From Phylloscopus collybita (taxonomy: Eukaryota; Chordata; Aves; Passeriformes; Phylloscopidae): a stretch of 64,000 bases of DNA. Shown here in pieces: positions 46,184-59,080 of this stretch (position 1 is its first letter; each line of letters starts with the position of its first letter). Made by a program: the position numbers and the translations under genes. The stretch covers positions 4,495,501 through 4,559,500 of the forward strand of contig JAJNNQ010000008.1 in assembly GCA_027886175.1 (NCBI GenBank), read 5' to 3'. The notes under the pieces were generated by a model that was not told the origin of the DNA, did no database searches, and saw nothing but the letters and a program-made list of their open reading frames with translations.

Positions 46184-49100
46184 CCCAAAGGGTGAAGAAC
46201 CATGGCTAACTATTGTATTCCTGTGGATGGGGTCACACCAGTGTAGCATGGGCAATATCTCAACTCTATTCACTCTTCCTTTGTATATGTGACACCACCA
46301 TGTCTTGGAAGCTTCCATAGGTCTCCCATGATTTGTTTTTCAGAAAGCATCAGGTTTTTTGGCTAAAGCCATGCAGATAAGCAGCTTCACTACATATCCT
46401 GGCCTGTGCAATACTGTGCCCTTCAAAGCAGCAAGGCAGATGCCCAAAGATCAGCTACCAAGCACAATGAGCCAAGAGCATTTGTGAAATTGGCTTCCTC
46501 CTTGGAGAGCTTCAGATGGCAAAACTGCTATGGGGCCAAAAGAGACTCAGAGAAGAGAGGAAGACAACCCAATGAAAGGGTGATTCACCAGTCAGTATCA
46601 CTTCAAATCTGCATGAGAGGCAACGAACGCATCGTTGTACACAGACAAAAAAGTCCACTGAAAAGGACAGTCTGACGAGACTCACCCCATAGCTGTATAC
46701 ATTGTTCAATTTAAGGATTTAGCAATACAAAATTTCCCTAGCCTAAGACAGCTGCACTTGTCAAACTACAACATACATTTCTCAACTTCCTTACCATCAT
46801 GTTTAGAGTGGGAAATCCTGCAACATTTTTAATTCCCTGTTGACTGAACAGGAGAAGCAGAGAAAAAACAGAAGGCTTTAGTTTGATAGGACCTAAGAGT
46901 TGGTTGTTGCATCAGAGACTTTCAAAGCAACAGCCGTTGCTCTGAAAAAGGGAACAGCCCTGAAAACGGAAAACCACGTAGCAACAGCTAGAACACAAAA
47001 CTCTGCTAATACAGCCAAACACTGGGCTTGGGGAAGATCTGCTGCTCTGCTACCTGCTTTCACAGGGGTCAAATCACATCCCCCTATACACTGTGACCAT
47101 GGTACACACTTGTAGCCAATACTAATGCTCAGCTGGTTAGAGAGTCAAGCTAGGAGAGCTCTTCCCCACCCTGCAAGCCAATAGCATTTGAGTGGCAGTA
47201 AGTCATTAAAATATACAAAGCCTGGCTTCATCTCTGCTTCCTTGCGTGACTAGTAGCAATTTTAAAGATTACTTCAGGGTTTTTTAAGTAGCTTCCTGCT
47301 CCAGCAAAATCAAATTTTGCAGAGCTGCAATACTGTCTTCCTTTCGTGATGGAGAAGCAGCAACCTGGGCCTCACCCCAGCAGCAGCAGCCAATGCACGC
47401 CAGGCTTGGAGCCCGAGCGCATTGCAGAACAAGAGGGGCACCTCCACTTGCCCACAAGGGTCTCCCTGGGGCTGTGTGCACCATGGAAGATGCACAGCAG
47501 CACCCTTCCCTAGAGACAAGCACTGGGGCAGGAATGGGTCTCCCCTACCTCACCGTCGGCACTATTGATGCAGTGCCCAGTTCAAACACAGTCTTTAATC
47601 TGTGTTACAGAGTGAGCCTTAAGCAAATATTTACAAAGAGCTCTCTGCCGCAGGTTAGTGCCCGCAATGCAAAGATCTAGTACTCTTTTCTGTATTATTT
47701 TGCTGGTTTAGACTGTTTGATCTGTGAAACTCATGCAGTTTTCACAGTAATCTTCAGACAGTACCCAGGAACATTGGATTTGGCTGTGTTGGATAAATAT
47801 CATTACTCCTTCTAGCCGTGACAGGAGAAACTCAAACTGCCGAAAGAAGCATTCCTTGGGAAAAGCAGGGATCAGCTCTAACATAAGCAGGGGCAGATGG
47901 TGCACGCTCTTTGACTCTTGCTGGGCCTGTTTGAATCTGGCAAGCGAAGACTAGAAATGTGTTCCTCAGACATACAGGCTTGAAGGGAAGAAATACAAAC
48001 ACCTCCTTGCACTCACTTCAGCCAGGACACCATCCATTAAGCATGGAAGACTTATATCAAACCATCAGTTAATATCAAACCATCCCCAGCACTGAGAGGC
48101 ACTACCACATCCCACACCCAACCGCAGTCCTCCAAAACACATCTGCAGCATGTGGCCAGCAAGGAGAGCGCAGGTATCTGCAGTGAATAGAAGCAAAATT
48201 TACCAAGAAACATACAGGGAACACAGCTTTATCATACTGGAAATGTCTAGAAAAATACCACTGTTCAAATATCCGGCAGGAATATTGTGCCAGGCACTCA
48301 GCAGCACTAAAATCGAACTCTCTGCTATGTGGCACTGCTTGTTCCATGTATAAATGGAGATCATCACTGCTGACAAGAAACATGACTCTGCTTAATTTTA
48401 GTTTCTTCTAATTCAACACAGGATCTCAGTGATGTTCATGCACTATGAGATTTCAGTATTTCATTTAAAACTGTACTTACAAGTGGCTTAACTCCTAACA
48501 TAACATGAAAATTCATGTGCTCCTGTGTATTTTAGATTTTACAAAATATATCAGAGACATTTCCAAGATTTAACAAATCCAAGTCAATTAAAATGAGTGA
48601 AGTAGGACACTCTTAAAAAACATCACAATCTATCAACCATTGCAGTGTATATAATTTATATACTACTTACACAGCATACCTATTAAAATATTAGTAATTA
48701 TCCATACCATTTGTTCTGTCTTTGTCCTTCATCACAGTAAAACCAAAATAACTTCAATTACACAAGTTACTTTCTCATTCTCAGACTCAAAAAATTGTTG
48801 CCATGTCATGTTGGGCTGCATAGAACATGGGAATGCTGTTTAGTAGGTTTTTTCCAAAGTCACAAAGACTTTAATGGCATAAGACTAAGATAATACATTT
48901 TTAAATCCAAATTTTGCAGTAAAGTTGATTAGAATTAGGTTCTCTTTCACATACAATCACCAGCCTCCACTGCATAGATCATTTTTGACAGCAATTGTTA
49001 ACGCAAAACAAAAGTAGTGTAAACAACAGTGCCACTTTCTCTAGTGATCCTGCCTTTCTCCCCAGGCACATACTCATTTTCCTTCTCCCTATGATATAAC

Positions 49101-52100
49101 TGGGAGTGGTTCAACAAGAATCCTGGGTCCTATCAAGGTACAAAGCATCAAGGAGATCTGTGCAATAATAAAATAGAAAGTCTGGAATAGCCCTAAACCG
49201 CAAAGAACAGGAGGAGTAAGAATGAAAAAAAAAACGTAGAACTAGAAAGGTATTACCATCTTTATATTCCTGAATATTTTTGTCAGGAATATAAACACCT
49301 CTGCATTTTATTAATTGCATAAACATAAAAATGGAAAACTAGAAAGAAGGTAGACAGACTCTTGCCAGCCAACTCTGGCAGCAGGAGATGTTACTCAAGA
49401 AGGAGCTTGTTCAGCTGGCAAACACTGGTACATTACACCTGAAAACATCTCAGACAGTGCTTCTGTTTGTCTTATAATGTCACAAAGACAATTAAACACA
49501 ACGCTACCGCACTTGGAATTACAGCTTCTTGAGTGAGGGAATCTCTCCACACAGATCAGGCCAGCAGGACCAGCAGCAGGACTCACGGGAAGCCCATCTC
49601 CTGTGGCACCGGCATCTCACCATCAGCAACGGCATCAGCACAGAGCGAACAGACGACACACTCTGAAACCTGAGCTCATTCATCAAGTTTCCAAATACAT
49701 GGCTACCTGTTCTTCTCAACATTTTTTGAATGCAGAGGGATGAACTTAGTGTGGGGCTTTGCTCAGTGCTATGATGAGTGGCTACAGCCTCTCCCCTGCG
49801 CTATACAAGTCCTCGCATTACGATCGTAATTAAAAAATACAAACCTACAAAAATCACAAACGCATCAAGAGATCCACAATCAAAACAAAACTCAAGGCTT
49901 TGCCTCTTTTTGGAATTGATTTTAAGTAAATTAAATTATGAGATAATTCCAGTGGGCTTGAGATCCACAATGCAACCCCATAGTAAAAATATTTATAGCA
50001 CGCAAATAAAGATAATTTCTGATCATCCACTAGAATAAGCTCTTACATCCGCCTCTCTGGTATCATGCTTTTTAAAGGAATACTGTGAAAAAACCTACTG
50101 ATTTTAATGATTTACTACCTTCATTGTACAGTCATAACTAAGTCTGTAATGTAATACCTCTTGCTGGAAACATCCTCGCATCAGGCAGGACGCCTTCAAA
50201 TCAAGCCATCGAAACCAATTTCACTGATGACGCCATTTTCTTACTTCTTTCGCTGCCATTTTAGCATCGTGGTTACTCTACATTTCCTCAAGAAGTAGCT
50301 GTGCATTCTCCCTGCTCTAAGAGGAAACCATGCTTGAATAACATGGTGACAAATGAAACCTTTATGTTGAATTTCTGCCCGTGTCACGTCCCTGCGTGGC
50401 AGAGTCAGGGATGAAGCACAGTTGCCATTGCAGACCACACCTCAATTCCCTGTACCGAGAGCTGGCGAGGAGTCTCCCGAGAAGGTGCAAGCTGAGAAAC
50501 CAGCCACTGGAAAGCCATGGGCACCACACAAAAAATTCATACAACTGAGGAAAGAGAAGTGTCCAGCCCTGTTACAGGAGGTATCTCTCTGAACCCCACA
50601 GAAAATACTGGCTCATAAGGGAATAGTTTGAAAAGAGAAGCAAAAGGCATAAAGGAGGCATGCAGACAAGCTTGCAGTGTCTGCTACTGAACTGTACATT
50701 AGCATTAACATATAGGCAACTACAAAAACCCACTTAACCTGGCAGAAAATTAATTTCTCAGGATCACATCCAAGAGCCAAACAGCCATCCCAGTCAATCA
50801 ATAAAGTATTCCTTATCCCGAAATGACATTTCTGATGGATCACCAGCAAAAGGGGTAGATTATTAAACAAACCTGCTACTCATTAACACCCAGCCTCCTC
50901 TAATTCACTTCTAAAAATTTTATTGCAGTCCTTCAGTCTTCCCCACCCCTTGTTAAGTGCTTTATCCTCCTGCTTGTCTGACTGGGAACCTTGCTGTTTG
51001 CAAGAAAAAGGGATGCTCTCGGGATTTTTTGAAAACCAAGACATGATTGTTATTTCCACATCTCTTCCTTCACAATTTCAGATGAGTAGAAACAATTAAA
51101 TGCCTTCAAGGTAGTCTGAAATTGTAGGTAACAAAACAGTAATGAAGAAAATTGGTTCTCTTTACCTCCTCTGGATTCAAGTAGTGAGCCTGGCAGCACT
51201 GAGTCTGACACTGTCCCTGTTCTCAGGCTGACTCAAGCAGAAAGATTTCGGCTGCCGTGCCCCCATCCCACAGCTGAAAGCCTGCGTACTGCCTTCCTGA
51301 ACGTTCCTTAGGAGCACGAGTCATCTTTCTGCTTCTTGAAAAGAAATGCCAAGCAGCATCTTCCAGCCTCCATCTGCATTTCAGACAGAAAGCGATGCAG
51401 GCAGTGAATGCTCATTGCCTCGAAGGGACAACGCCTGGTTCAGACATGAAAATCCTGTCAGCACTGGAAATGCGACAACCAAGTTACACAGGGATGCAAA
51501 TCCTAAACCAGCATAGGTGGCTTTCCCCAGCGCTGTACCTCCACAAAGGGGGCTCCTATAACATTTCTATTGTAGTTTGAAGTCTCTCAGAAAAATCCAT
51601 ACGGGGAAAGAAAACCTTTTCCAAGTTAAATTTACTTTATGTCGCTGATAGTGGCTAACACTACAGAGATAAGATTACATTCACTGTTGTTTGAAGAATG
51701 TAGGCTTTTTTTTTTTTAATACACACTGGAATATCAAGAAAATGTGCAAATTTGAAGTTCAGCTCTCTTAAATAACATGGGATGATTTTGCAAAATCATC
51801 CACCTGAGTTAAAAAAATAAGCCCAAGTTAGCTACCCCATGCTTCCTCAGTATTTGTAAATAAATCATAGCTACTTTGTTCACCTAATAGCTATTTTCAA
51901 CATGACACCTTATCCCCTAGAATAAATATAAATATTTTACTGACAGTGAAAGCAAGCAATTTGGAGTTCATACATGTCATGATATCTTTACATCCTCAAT
52001 TTAAACATGCCATGGTCTTTAGAAACGGTTTTTCTTTACTACATTACTGATACATTTCACAAAGTTAATTATTTAAATTACATATGAATTATTAATTGCA

Positions 52101-52489
52101 GATCATTAAACTAAGAAACAGAAGTCTGGAATATGCCTGTTATAATTATACAACTTATATTTAAAAATGCTAGACATTAAAGGGCTCAGAGAGAAAAGCA
52201 TACATCCAAATTCTCTGCTGCAATAAATTTGTTACAATAAACACTTTATCCTTTTTCAGCTTATTTCTCCTGTTGTACAATAAAGCTAAGGTTTAAACTT
52301 TCCAGACTTGGGGCATGAGGCCAGTGTGCTAAGGATACACCAGAGACAATAGGTTTCCATTTTTCTCCTCTGGCTGTACTCCACCCTGGCTAAGGAACTG
52401 TCTAGCAGTGCATGCCTTTATTTGTGCCTTGCATTAACAAGGCACACAAGCTTTCGGACTTTAATGTAAATTAAATGTCAAGTCCAGAT

Positions 52490-52615
52490 GCTGCCAACAG
52501 ATATCAAGAAAAACCCTGCTATAAGAGACCTACAGCTAATTGTTCATTACAGTGGCTCAGTCATTAATTCATACACTAATTTATGGAGCTTAGTTAAAGT
52601 CTGTCTCCCACCCAC
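52490..52615. promoter_or_regulatory. Enhancer-like AT-rich block with several TAAT cores
   Basis: Within about 70 bases there are CTAATTG, TCATTAC, CATTAATTC and CACTAATTTA, all homeodomain-type cores, in sequence without repeat character. A conserved noncoding element is suspected only; no alignment was available. Confidence 0.25.
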
Positions 52616-54479
52616 TTCAAACAAAGGAAAATAATTTGCCACACTGTACTAACTGCAAGGATAACTGAGCCATCTCCCATACGGGGTCAGTGGGGATGGG
52701 ATGGTTTCCTCCATGTTTTTATACAGGTAAACCACACATTTCATTGTCCTTTACTTGATTTTTTGCTGAGCTGCTTCTGTGGAAAGACCCCCCCGCCTTT
52801 GCACAGGTAATCTGGTTGGAGAGAGACAACTTTTTGGCCAATGTATGCCACTGTTCCACATCTTCCCTCAGCATTTCTCAGTTGACAAAAGGAAGAGTGC
52901 AGAACATGGCACACAGGCACCTTAATATTTGGGGAGGGAGCCCCAAAGGAAGCAAGCCACTCTGCTGCAAGAGCCCAGGTGCTGTCCCAGCACAGTATGT
53001 TTTATTAAACTGCTTCCTTTCATACACAAAAACAGAATTGAAAGGAAAGGAGAAAAATCAACCCACCCTTTACTTTGGTCCCCATACCAAAGCCAGGCAG
53101 AGCTCCCAGTTTCATGCAGTCTCTAAGTTCCCAGATCTGAGAGTATTAAATGAGCTGCCACCCACCCAGCTAGTCACGGCCACCACATTTATATAAATGT
53201 TAATTCCCTGACTGCTTCCCTTTACTATGACTTTACTGGATTAACCCTTTTCATAATCTATCCTATTCACTTAAAAGAGAAGTGGGATCTAGGCTGCAAA
53301 CTCCAGCTGACTAAGCAAATATGCTTCACCACCTCATGCAAGAAATTAGCAAAAAAAAGCAAATCTCCGAGTATCTTCATTTGCTTTGAAAGAGTAGAAA
53401 TATTTTCTCTCTTACTTTTTGTCCTACATTTGAAATCCTTACTTCAAAATAAAACTGAAGAAAGTTTAACATGTCTTCTAAATAAATCATAAATGCATAT
53501 GTAAGAACAGGGAAAACAGAGTGGACCAACATCTCTGCACCACAATGAAAAGCAGGAAAAAAAATCATAATCAAGTAGCATCTTTATTTTTTGTTTAAAA
53601 TACTTCCATAGACTTTTCATAGCCTAGGGAAGAAAAACAGGAATAAAGGCATTCAGAAAGTTATGCTACTGTATTTCTGCTTAAATGAAAAGCAAAGTCA
53701 GCAATGTCAAGAGGGTCTTTAAAAAGGCAACACATATGAAACCCAAAGCAGACGCTGGACTGCCCCACCCAACAGCTGCTCTAGCGAAGAACATTGGAAG
53801 GTAAAGGCACAAACCTTCCTGCTTCTTTTCTGTGAGCAAAGGACCTTTTCTCCAAAACTACCCACCTGTTCTCTTTAATTGCTCACCTACAAATTAAAAC
53901 AACCTGCAGCAACAGTACAAATAAAAACTGCCATAAAAGACACCTGAAGGAAGACTCTGTCTTATCAAAGCAAGATTTTTACCCTCATTTAATATATTTT
54001 AAAAGATAGACATTCCTACCTGTAGATCTCAGTACTGAGGAGTTACAAACCTGTTAATGCTGGCTGTAACTGCCACACTTCAGCTGCCTGGTATTTTGGC
54101 TTACAGCTGTATCTATCTCTATTAATTTTCAAGTTTTCTCATCTTAAAAAAAAAAAGATATATAAATCAAACCTGCAAGTCCTGAAATGGCTGAGACAGT
54201 CAAGAGTCCAGCAAGACAATAAGAAAGCAGCTGCTTTCCACGGCTGAACACCACTGCCTGTAAAGCATCTATATATTTTTTCCAGTGGTGCTTTATTCAA
54301 ATTCTAGGGAAAGCATCAGTCTGAAACCAGTAACTGATGGGAGTAACAGTTTATAGGTTACAGAAGGATATTTTATTGTTAACGGACTGTACCATGTAGG
54401 AATTAGAAGGGGGTGAGGCAGCAGGCAGGCAAGAGGAGAGAGATGCTACTATTTTTTTTTCCCCGAGCCACTGCAATTA

Positions 54480-54860
54480 CTCTGATGTGAATTTTTGATG
54501 ACTTCCGACATATTGCATGGTTAATAATCGTTTCAGCTGTCATGTTTGGTTAATGTGGAAAATGCATTTGCTGCATTGTGATGCAGCACTCCAGCCACAG
54601 ATTGTAACACCAGTTGTGAAGCTATTCCCTTAACTGAGCTGCATGAATTTGCACATACCATGAGGCTGAAATAAATGGTAGTTTGATTTTTATACAGCAA
54701 CTGAAAGCTTCTGCCATTTTAGACCTGCAGAGCTGTTGGTACAACTTGTCCAGGCAGATAATTTTACTGCATATTAATTGGTGTCGATGCTCTTTAAAGG
54801 GGAGCTTTGATTCTCCATTGTTTTGCTGTGTTTGGTTATTTAGCAGTTAAAAGACTGAGA
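54480..54860. promoter_or_regulatory. Enhancer-like block (TTAATAATCG, TTGCATGG, CAGCTG)
   Basis: Long non-repetitive AT-rich stretch with TTGCATGGTTAATAATCG, GGTTAATGTGG, several TGCATTTGC/GCATTGTGATGCAGC words and an E-box CAGCTG. The texture is typical of deeply conserved vertebrate noncoding elements. Conservation itself was not tested. Confidence 0.3.
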
Positions 54861-57377
54861 TACTATTTGTGTTAAACATCGCTCTTTTCTGTAGCTTTAC
54901 ACAGGTTATTTAATTGTAAGCACATATACATCAATGAAACTGTCAGCACTACAGAAATGCAGCCTTATTATTCACACAGGCTCAACCTACTTCTTCCTCC
55001 ATATGATATTTAAGAGTGTGTGTATATATAACCTTGTCTTACAAATGACTGCACATGAGGCATCAAAATAAAATGATTGCATGTAAAGGGTGAAAAGATG
55101 CTGCTTACAATCAAATAAAGAAAATTTTATTTGCAAAGTACCACTTCTTCACCTACACTTTAGACATCAAAAGGAAAAGTATAAGGTTACATAAATACTC
55201 GCGTGTGCCTTTCACTGTCACCAGGAGAAAAACAATGCTGCAAGCAATCATGCAATTACAAGAGGAGATGTAAAACGGCAGAGATGAAACCACGCTAAGA
55301 GCCAGTCACCCGGTGATTAAAGTCAGGCCAGTGTATTCCAGCAGTCAGGTGATGGTGCCATCATTACAGTGCAGAAAGCCACAGAAAAATCGAGAAACAG
55401 ACCACCCCCATCTTCAAGAAAAAAATTAGAAGCACCAAAGGAATAAAGAATGCACTTGCTAATATGCCAAATGCACAACCATGAGGAAGTGTTTCACAGA
55501 ATGTGTGTGTAACACTATTGGGAAGTTACTGTCACAGGTCCCAAGTGCACATTTAACCCGGGGTGCCAACCCAGCTCCAGTCTGAAAACTGCTGATGACA
55601 CTCCCAAATTCAAAGTTTATTCTTTTTAAATTCCAGAACAACAGCCCTGCTGCCACATTACTTCATTTCACAGTTCAGTAATTCTGCTCACAAATGCACG
55701 TCTTGAATTTGCAAACACACACAGGCAAAAAAATCCAGACTTGAGACATCTACACTTAAGAACAAAAAGCTATCAGGAGAATGTTCTTCTGTGCATAAAC
55801 ACTGATATACCTGCAGATTCATCACCAATTCATTATTTCCATTTCTGTTTAAATTAAAACAATACTGCAATGTGTATGTTGGACATGAAATATCAGAAAG
55901 TATGGTGCAGGACATTTTATATGGAAAAAACAGGAGTCTCTGTATTAACACTGAACTCTGGTTTGGGAGCAATTCCCATGAACAGGTTATGTCTGCAGAA
56001 GGTCCTCTGTGGCTCAGGCTCACCTACCCCAAAGGCATCACTGCACCTTGCACAATTCAGAGTTTCACAGGTGGCAGAGTGATCTCTTACAGTGTGTTTT
56101 GGATTTGAAATTAGCAAACTATCTTAAAGGTGATTTTCCACAAGTGACTGCAAGGAGCAATCCCTCCTTGCTTGTGACCAAATGAACACTGAGTATCTGA
56201 ATCCTGCTACTAGGCATTTCATGAGTGGAGAAGACAGGTCTAAATCCAACATTCTTAGTGGAAAACTGCAGTCAGTTGCATTGCAGGGAAAATTATTGAT
56301 CACAGGCAGCTACACCCCAGAGTGCAGGCAAAGTCCCTTTTGGGAGAGGAAGGTTAATACGTTTGCAGGGATAATTTAACTCTGGCGTTCCTCCTGCATT
56401 TATGAGCATCCATGTCTGGCACCATCCCTGCTGCTGGGCTTGCCTCAGTAAGTTACCACTCACCTCACACACACTGCTCTGGTTTTGATGGCTTCTCCCC
56501 CTACTTACCTCTAATTTGCATAACCCACTAGTGGTGCAGAGACAGAAGCACTAAGGATACACAGAACTTTTGCTTCCTAGCCAAACTTTGAAACAGGTAA
56601 AGGTACCTGGAGAGACAGTTGATTCTTTAGGACAGACAGCAGCCTCCCAGGGATTTCAGGAGCACAATCATCCACCTGGGCTGCTAGCCACAACTTTAAA
56701 GATGCTGCTTTTATCAAGAGACATTCTCTGTTATTTTCTGGCCTTGTAATGCTACTGCAGAAGCTCCTTGCAACTGCAGATCTATGCATTACAATCAGCA
56801 CAATTATACATCTGTACTTTGTTTTACGTATCACATTGCCAGGGAAAGCCTTCCCGGTGTAGCTCAGCAAAGCACTATCTCCCATTACCTACGAATTTCT
56901 TAAAGCAACAGCTTTGGGGGATGTGAACAGAAACTACCCACCCCAAATGGCTGTTAGTGTAAACAACTGGGAGTGCTAACCCAGCTAAGATGTCGGAACT
57001 GCTATCTGTTTCACTGGCAATCAATTTAGTGGAGCGTTCAGTCAGCTCACGCATCAATCACTTCTGCACTCTGATGTGACTGTGGGAGGAGAAGAAGGAA
57101 AACTACTGCTCAGGGCTGCTGGGCCCCAGCTAAGGAAAACCACAAAAGTCTTCCTTCTGAGTAAAAAGCATCAAATCTCTAAGAGAATGACAATGCAAAG
57201 AGAATGCACAAGCCATTGGAGTAAGAATAGCCTTCTCTAGGTCAGGATCATTCCCTCACTTGATCTCTGGGTGCCCACAATGACCTCCTGCCTTGTCAGC
57301 TAAAGCTTCATCTCTAGAGTGAAGGAGACTCCTTCATCATGACTACAAAAATCAAAAGATGCAATCCCCCTTACCTT

Positions 57378-57416
57378 AAAAAAAAAAAAAACAAAACAAA
57401 AACAAACACCAACAAA
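57378..57416. repeat. A-rich tract (A14 then ACAAA units)
   Basis: A run of 14 A followed by ACAAAACAAAAACAAACACC-like units. Low complexity; no element body recognised beside it. Confidence 0.8.
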
Positions 57417-58489
57417 CCATAAAGCATGGTAGCCTGCAATCAATGATATATCTCATTTTCTTTCAGTCTTGCACTGGACAGGGATAAAGTGGAGAATAGG
57501 ACCAGCATCCCTGGATCTGCTCCTGTATTGAAGCCCTACAGTTTCAAAGTCTGCCATTGCTGGTGAGCATTAGCCAGCAAAATTGCTGGCACTGAGTTGT
57601 AACAGTGATAGGTAGCTCCTTCCCAATATTTCTCCTCTGCTTAATCCAGCACTGTAACAGCAGCAGCAAATACTGCACTGTCATACTGGCTCTGGAGAAA
57701 GCCTTGAAGCATTAGCTGGCCCTCTCTGCAAGGCCAGCAGGGTGATTATCCAGCATTAATGACAGGCGAGGTCTCTTCCTCTGCCTTCAGCTCTGCATAC
57801 TCACCCTACCCCTTCAGAGGGATGCAGAAAGAACAGCCAGAGACTTCAGGAGTCCAATCCAAGCAGGTTGTGGTGAAGAGAAGAGGAAGAAAACCCAGCC
57901 TAACACTTCAACATCAATACAAGCAGAGCTGAGCAAAAAGTCAGGTTGAGTGTATTATGATGCTACTGGCCTGTCTAGGAGGGAATTTGAGCTTTGTTGC
58001 AATGGGCTAACTTACATGAACTAAGAGAACTGAGCCATCCAGAGTTAAAACAAAAACTAGAACTGGGAAGTGACCAGCTCCAGTAACATCCACTATAATA
58101 ATCACAGAGAGCCATCCTCCTTCAAGGTAAAAGCCACCAACGCACTCACACTGGGAGTTGCTGGCTTGTTACAGAGCTCAAAGGACACCTGAGTTTCAAC
58201 ACAGCTTTGGAACTAAATTTGTACCAAACAAGAGGCAGGATGTAAAGGCAGAGAGCAGGAAACACCCCTGAGAGAACTGGTTGAGTACCAGTGCTTTGTG
58301 TGACCAGGCAGATACATGGGGAAATGAAACACAAATCCTATCAAATTAGAAGAGTGCTGGTCCCAAGCAGGGGAGAGGTGGGGGGAGCCCAGCCAAGCAG
58401 AGAGGATTAGCACCAACACTGGCAGTGCTGTTACTGCCATCCACACCCCAATTAGTGGTATCATTTGTCCGGATGAATGGGGAACTTGC

Positions 58490-59080
58490 ACTCAATTCGG
58501 CAATTTGACAGGGTGTCACTGAACTACCTCACGTCCATATTTATCCAAGAGGCAAGTGCAGGAACCAGTTTTAATTAGAGCCTGTTTGACAAAGAACCGA
58601 GGGTATTACCCATGCTCTCACCATCAAGCGATAATTGAGATGTAATCGTTTAAACAAAGCGCAACAAGTGTCCATTTACCCAAAGCCATTGTTAAATATC
58701 CACTAGGAGATTATTTTCAAAATTATAATGTGCCATGAATATGCAAACTACTTTCCATCTTTAGTGTGAAAAGAATAATCACCTTTAAAAAAACCCACAC
58801 CACCAAAAACCACAACTGAAAGCCAAACAGCTATTTTGCAGCAGAATCTGAGGAGTATTTTAAACATGCCAATGCTAATTTAAAAGAAGGGGGGAGAGAA
58901 GTGATGGCTCTGCTTTGAGGCCATTAAACTATGTCTGGAAAGCCCTCTTTTGTATAGCATTAGCCTGCTGTAAGTCTGTAATTATGAGGAGAATGTGTTA
59001 ATTTTTAATTCAGATTGCTAACCCCTTTTTTATGTACAAACCCTGCATGTCAATCCCTCTTGCAGATGACTGTAAGCACT
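58490..59080. promoter_or_regulatory. Enhancer-like block with POU-type site
   Basis: Non-repetitive AT-rich stretch including ATGAATATGCAAAC (58735-58748), close to the palindromic POU dimer site ATGCATATGCAT, plus ATAATTGAGATGTAATCG and GTTAATTTTTAATTC. Candidate conserved noncoding element; inference only. Confidence 0.3.

Noticed and set aside
56875..57057. Minus-strand open frame MMRELTERSTKLIASETDSS
   Set aside because: Looks protein-like, but no family is recognised, no splice context joins NUP93, and the length is within chance expectation.
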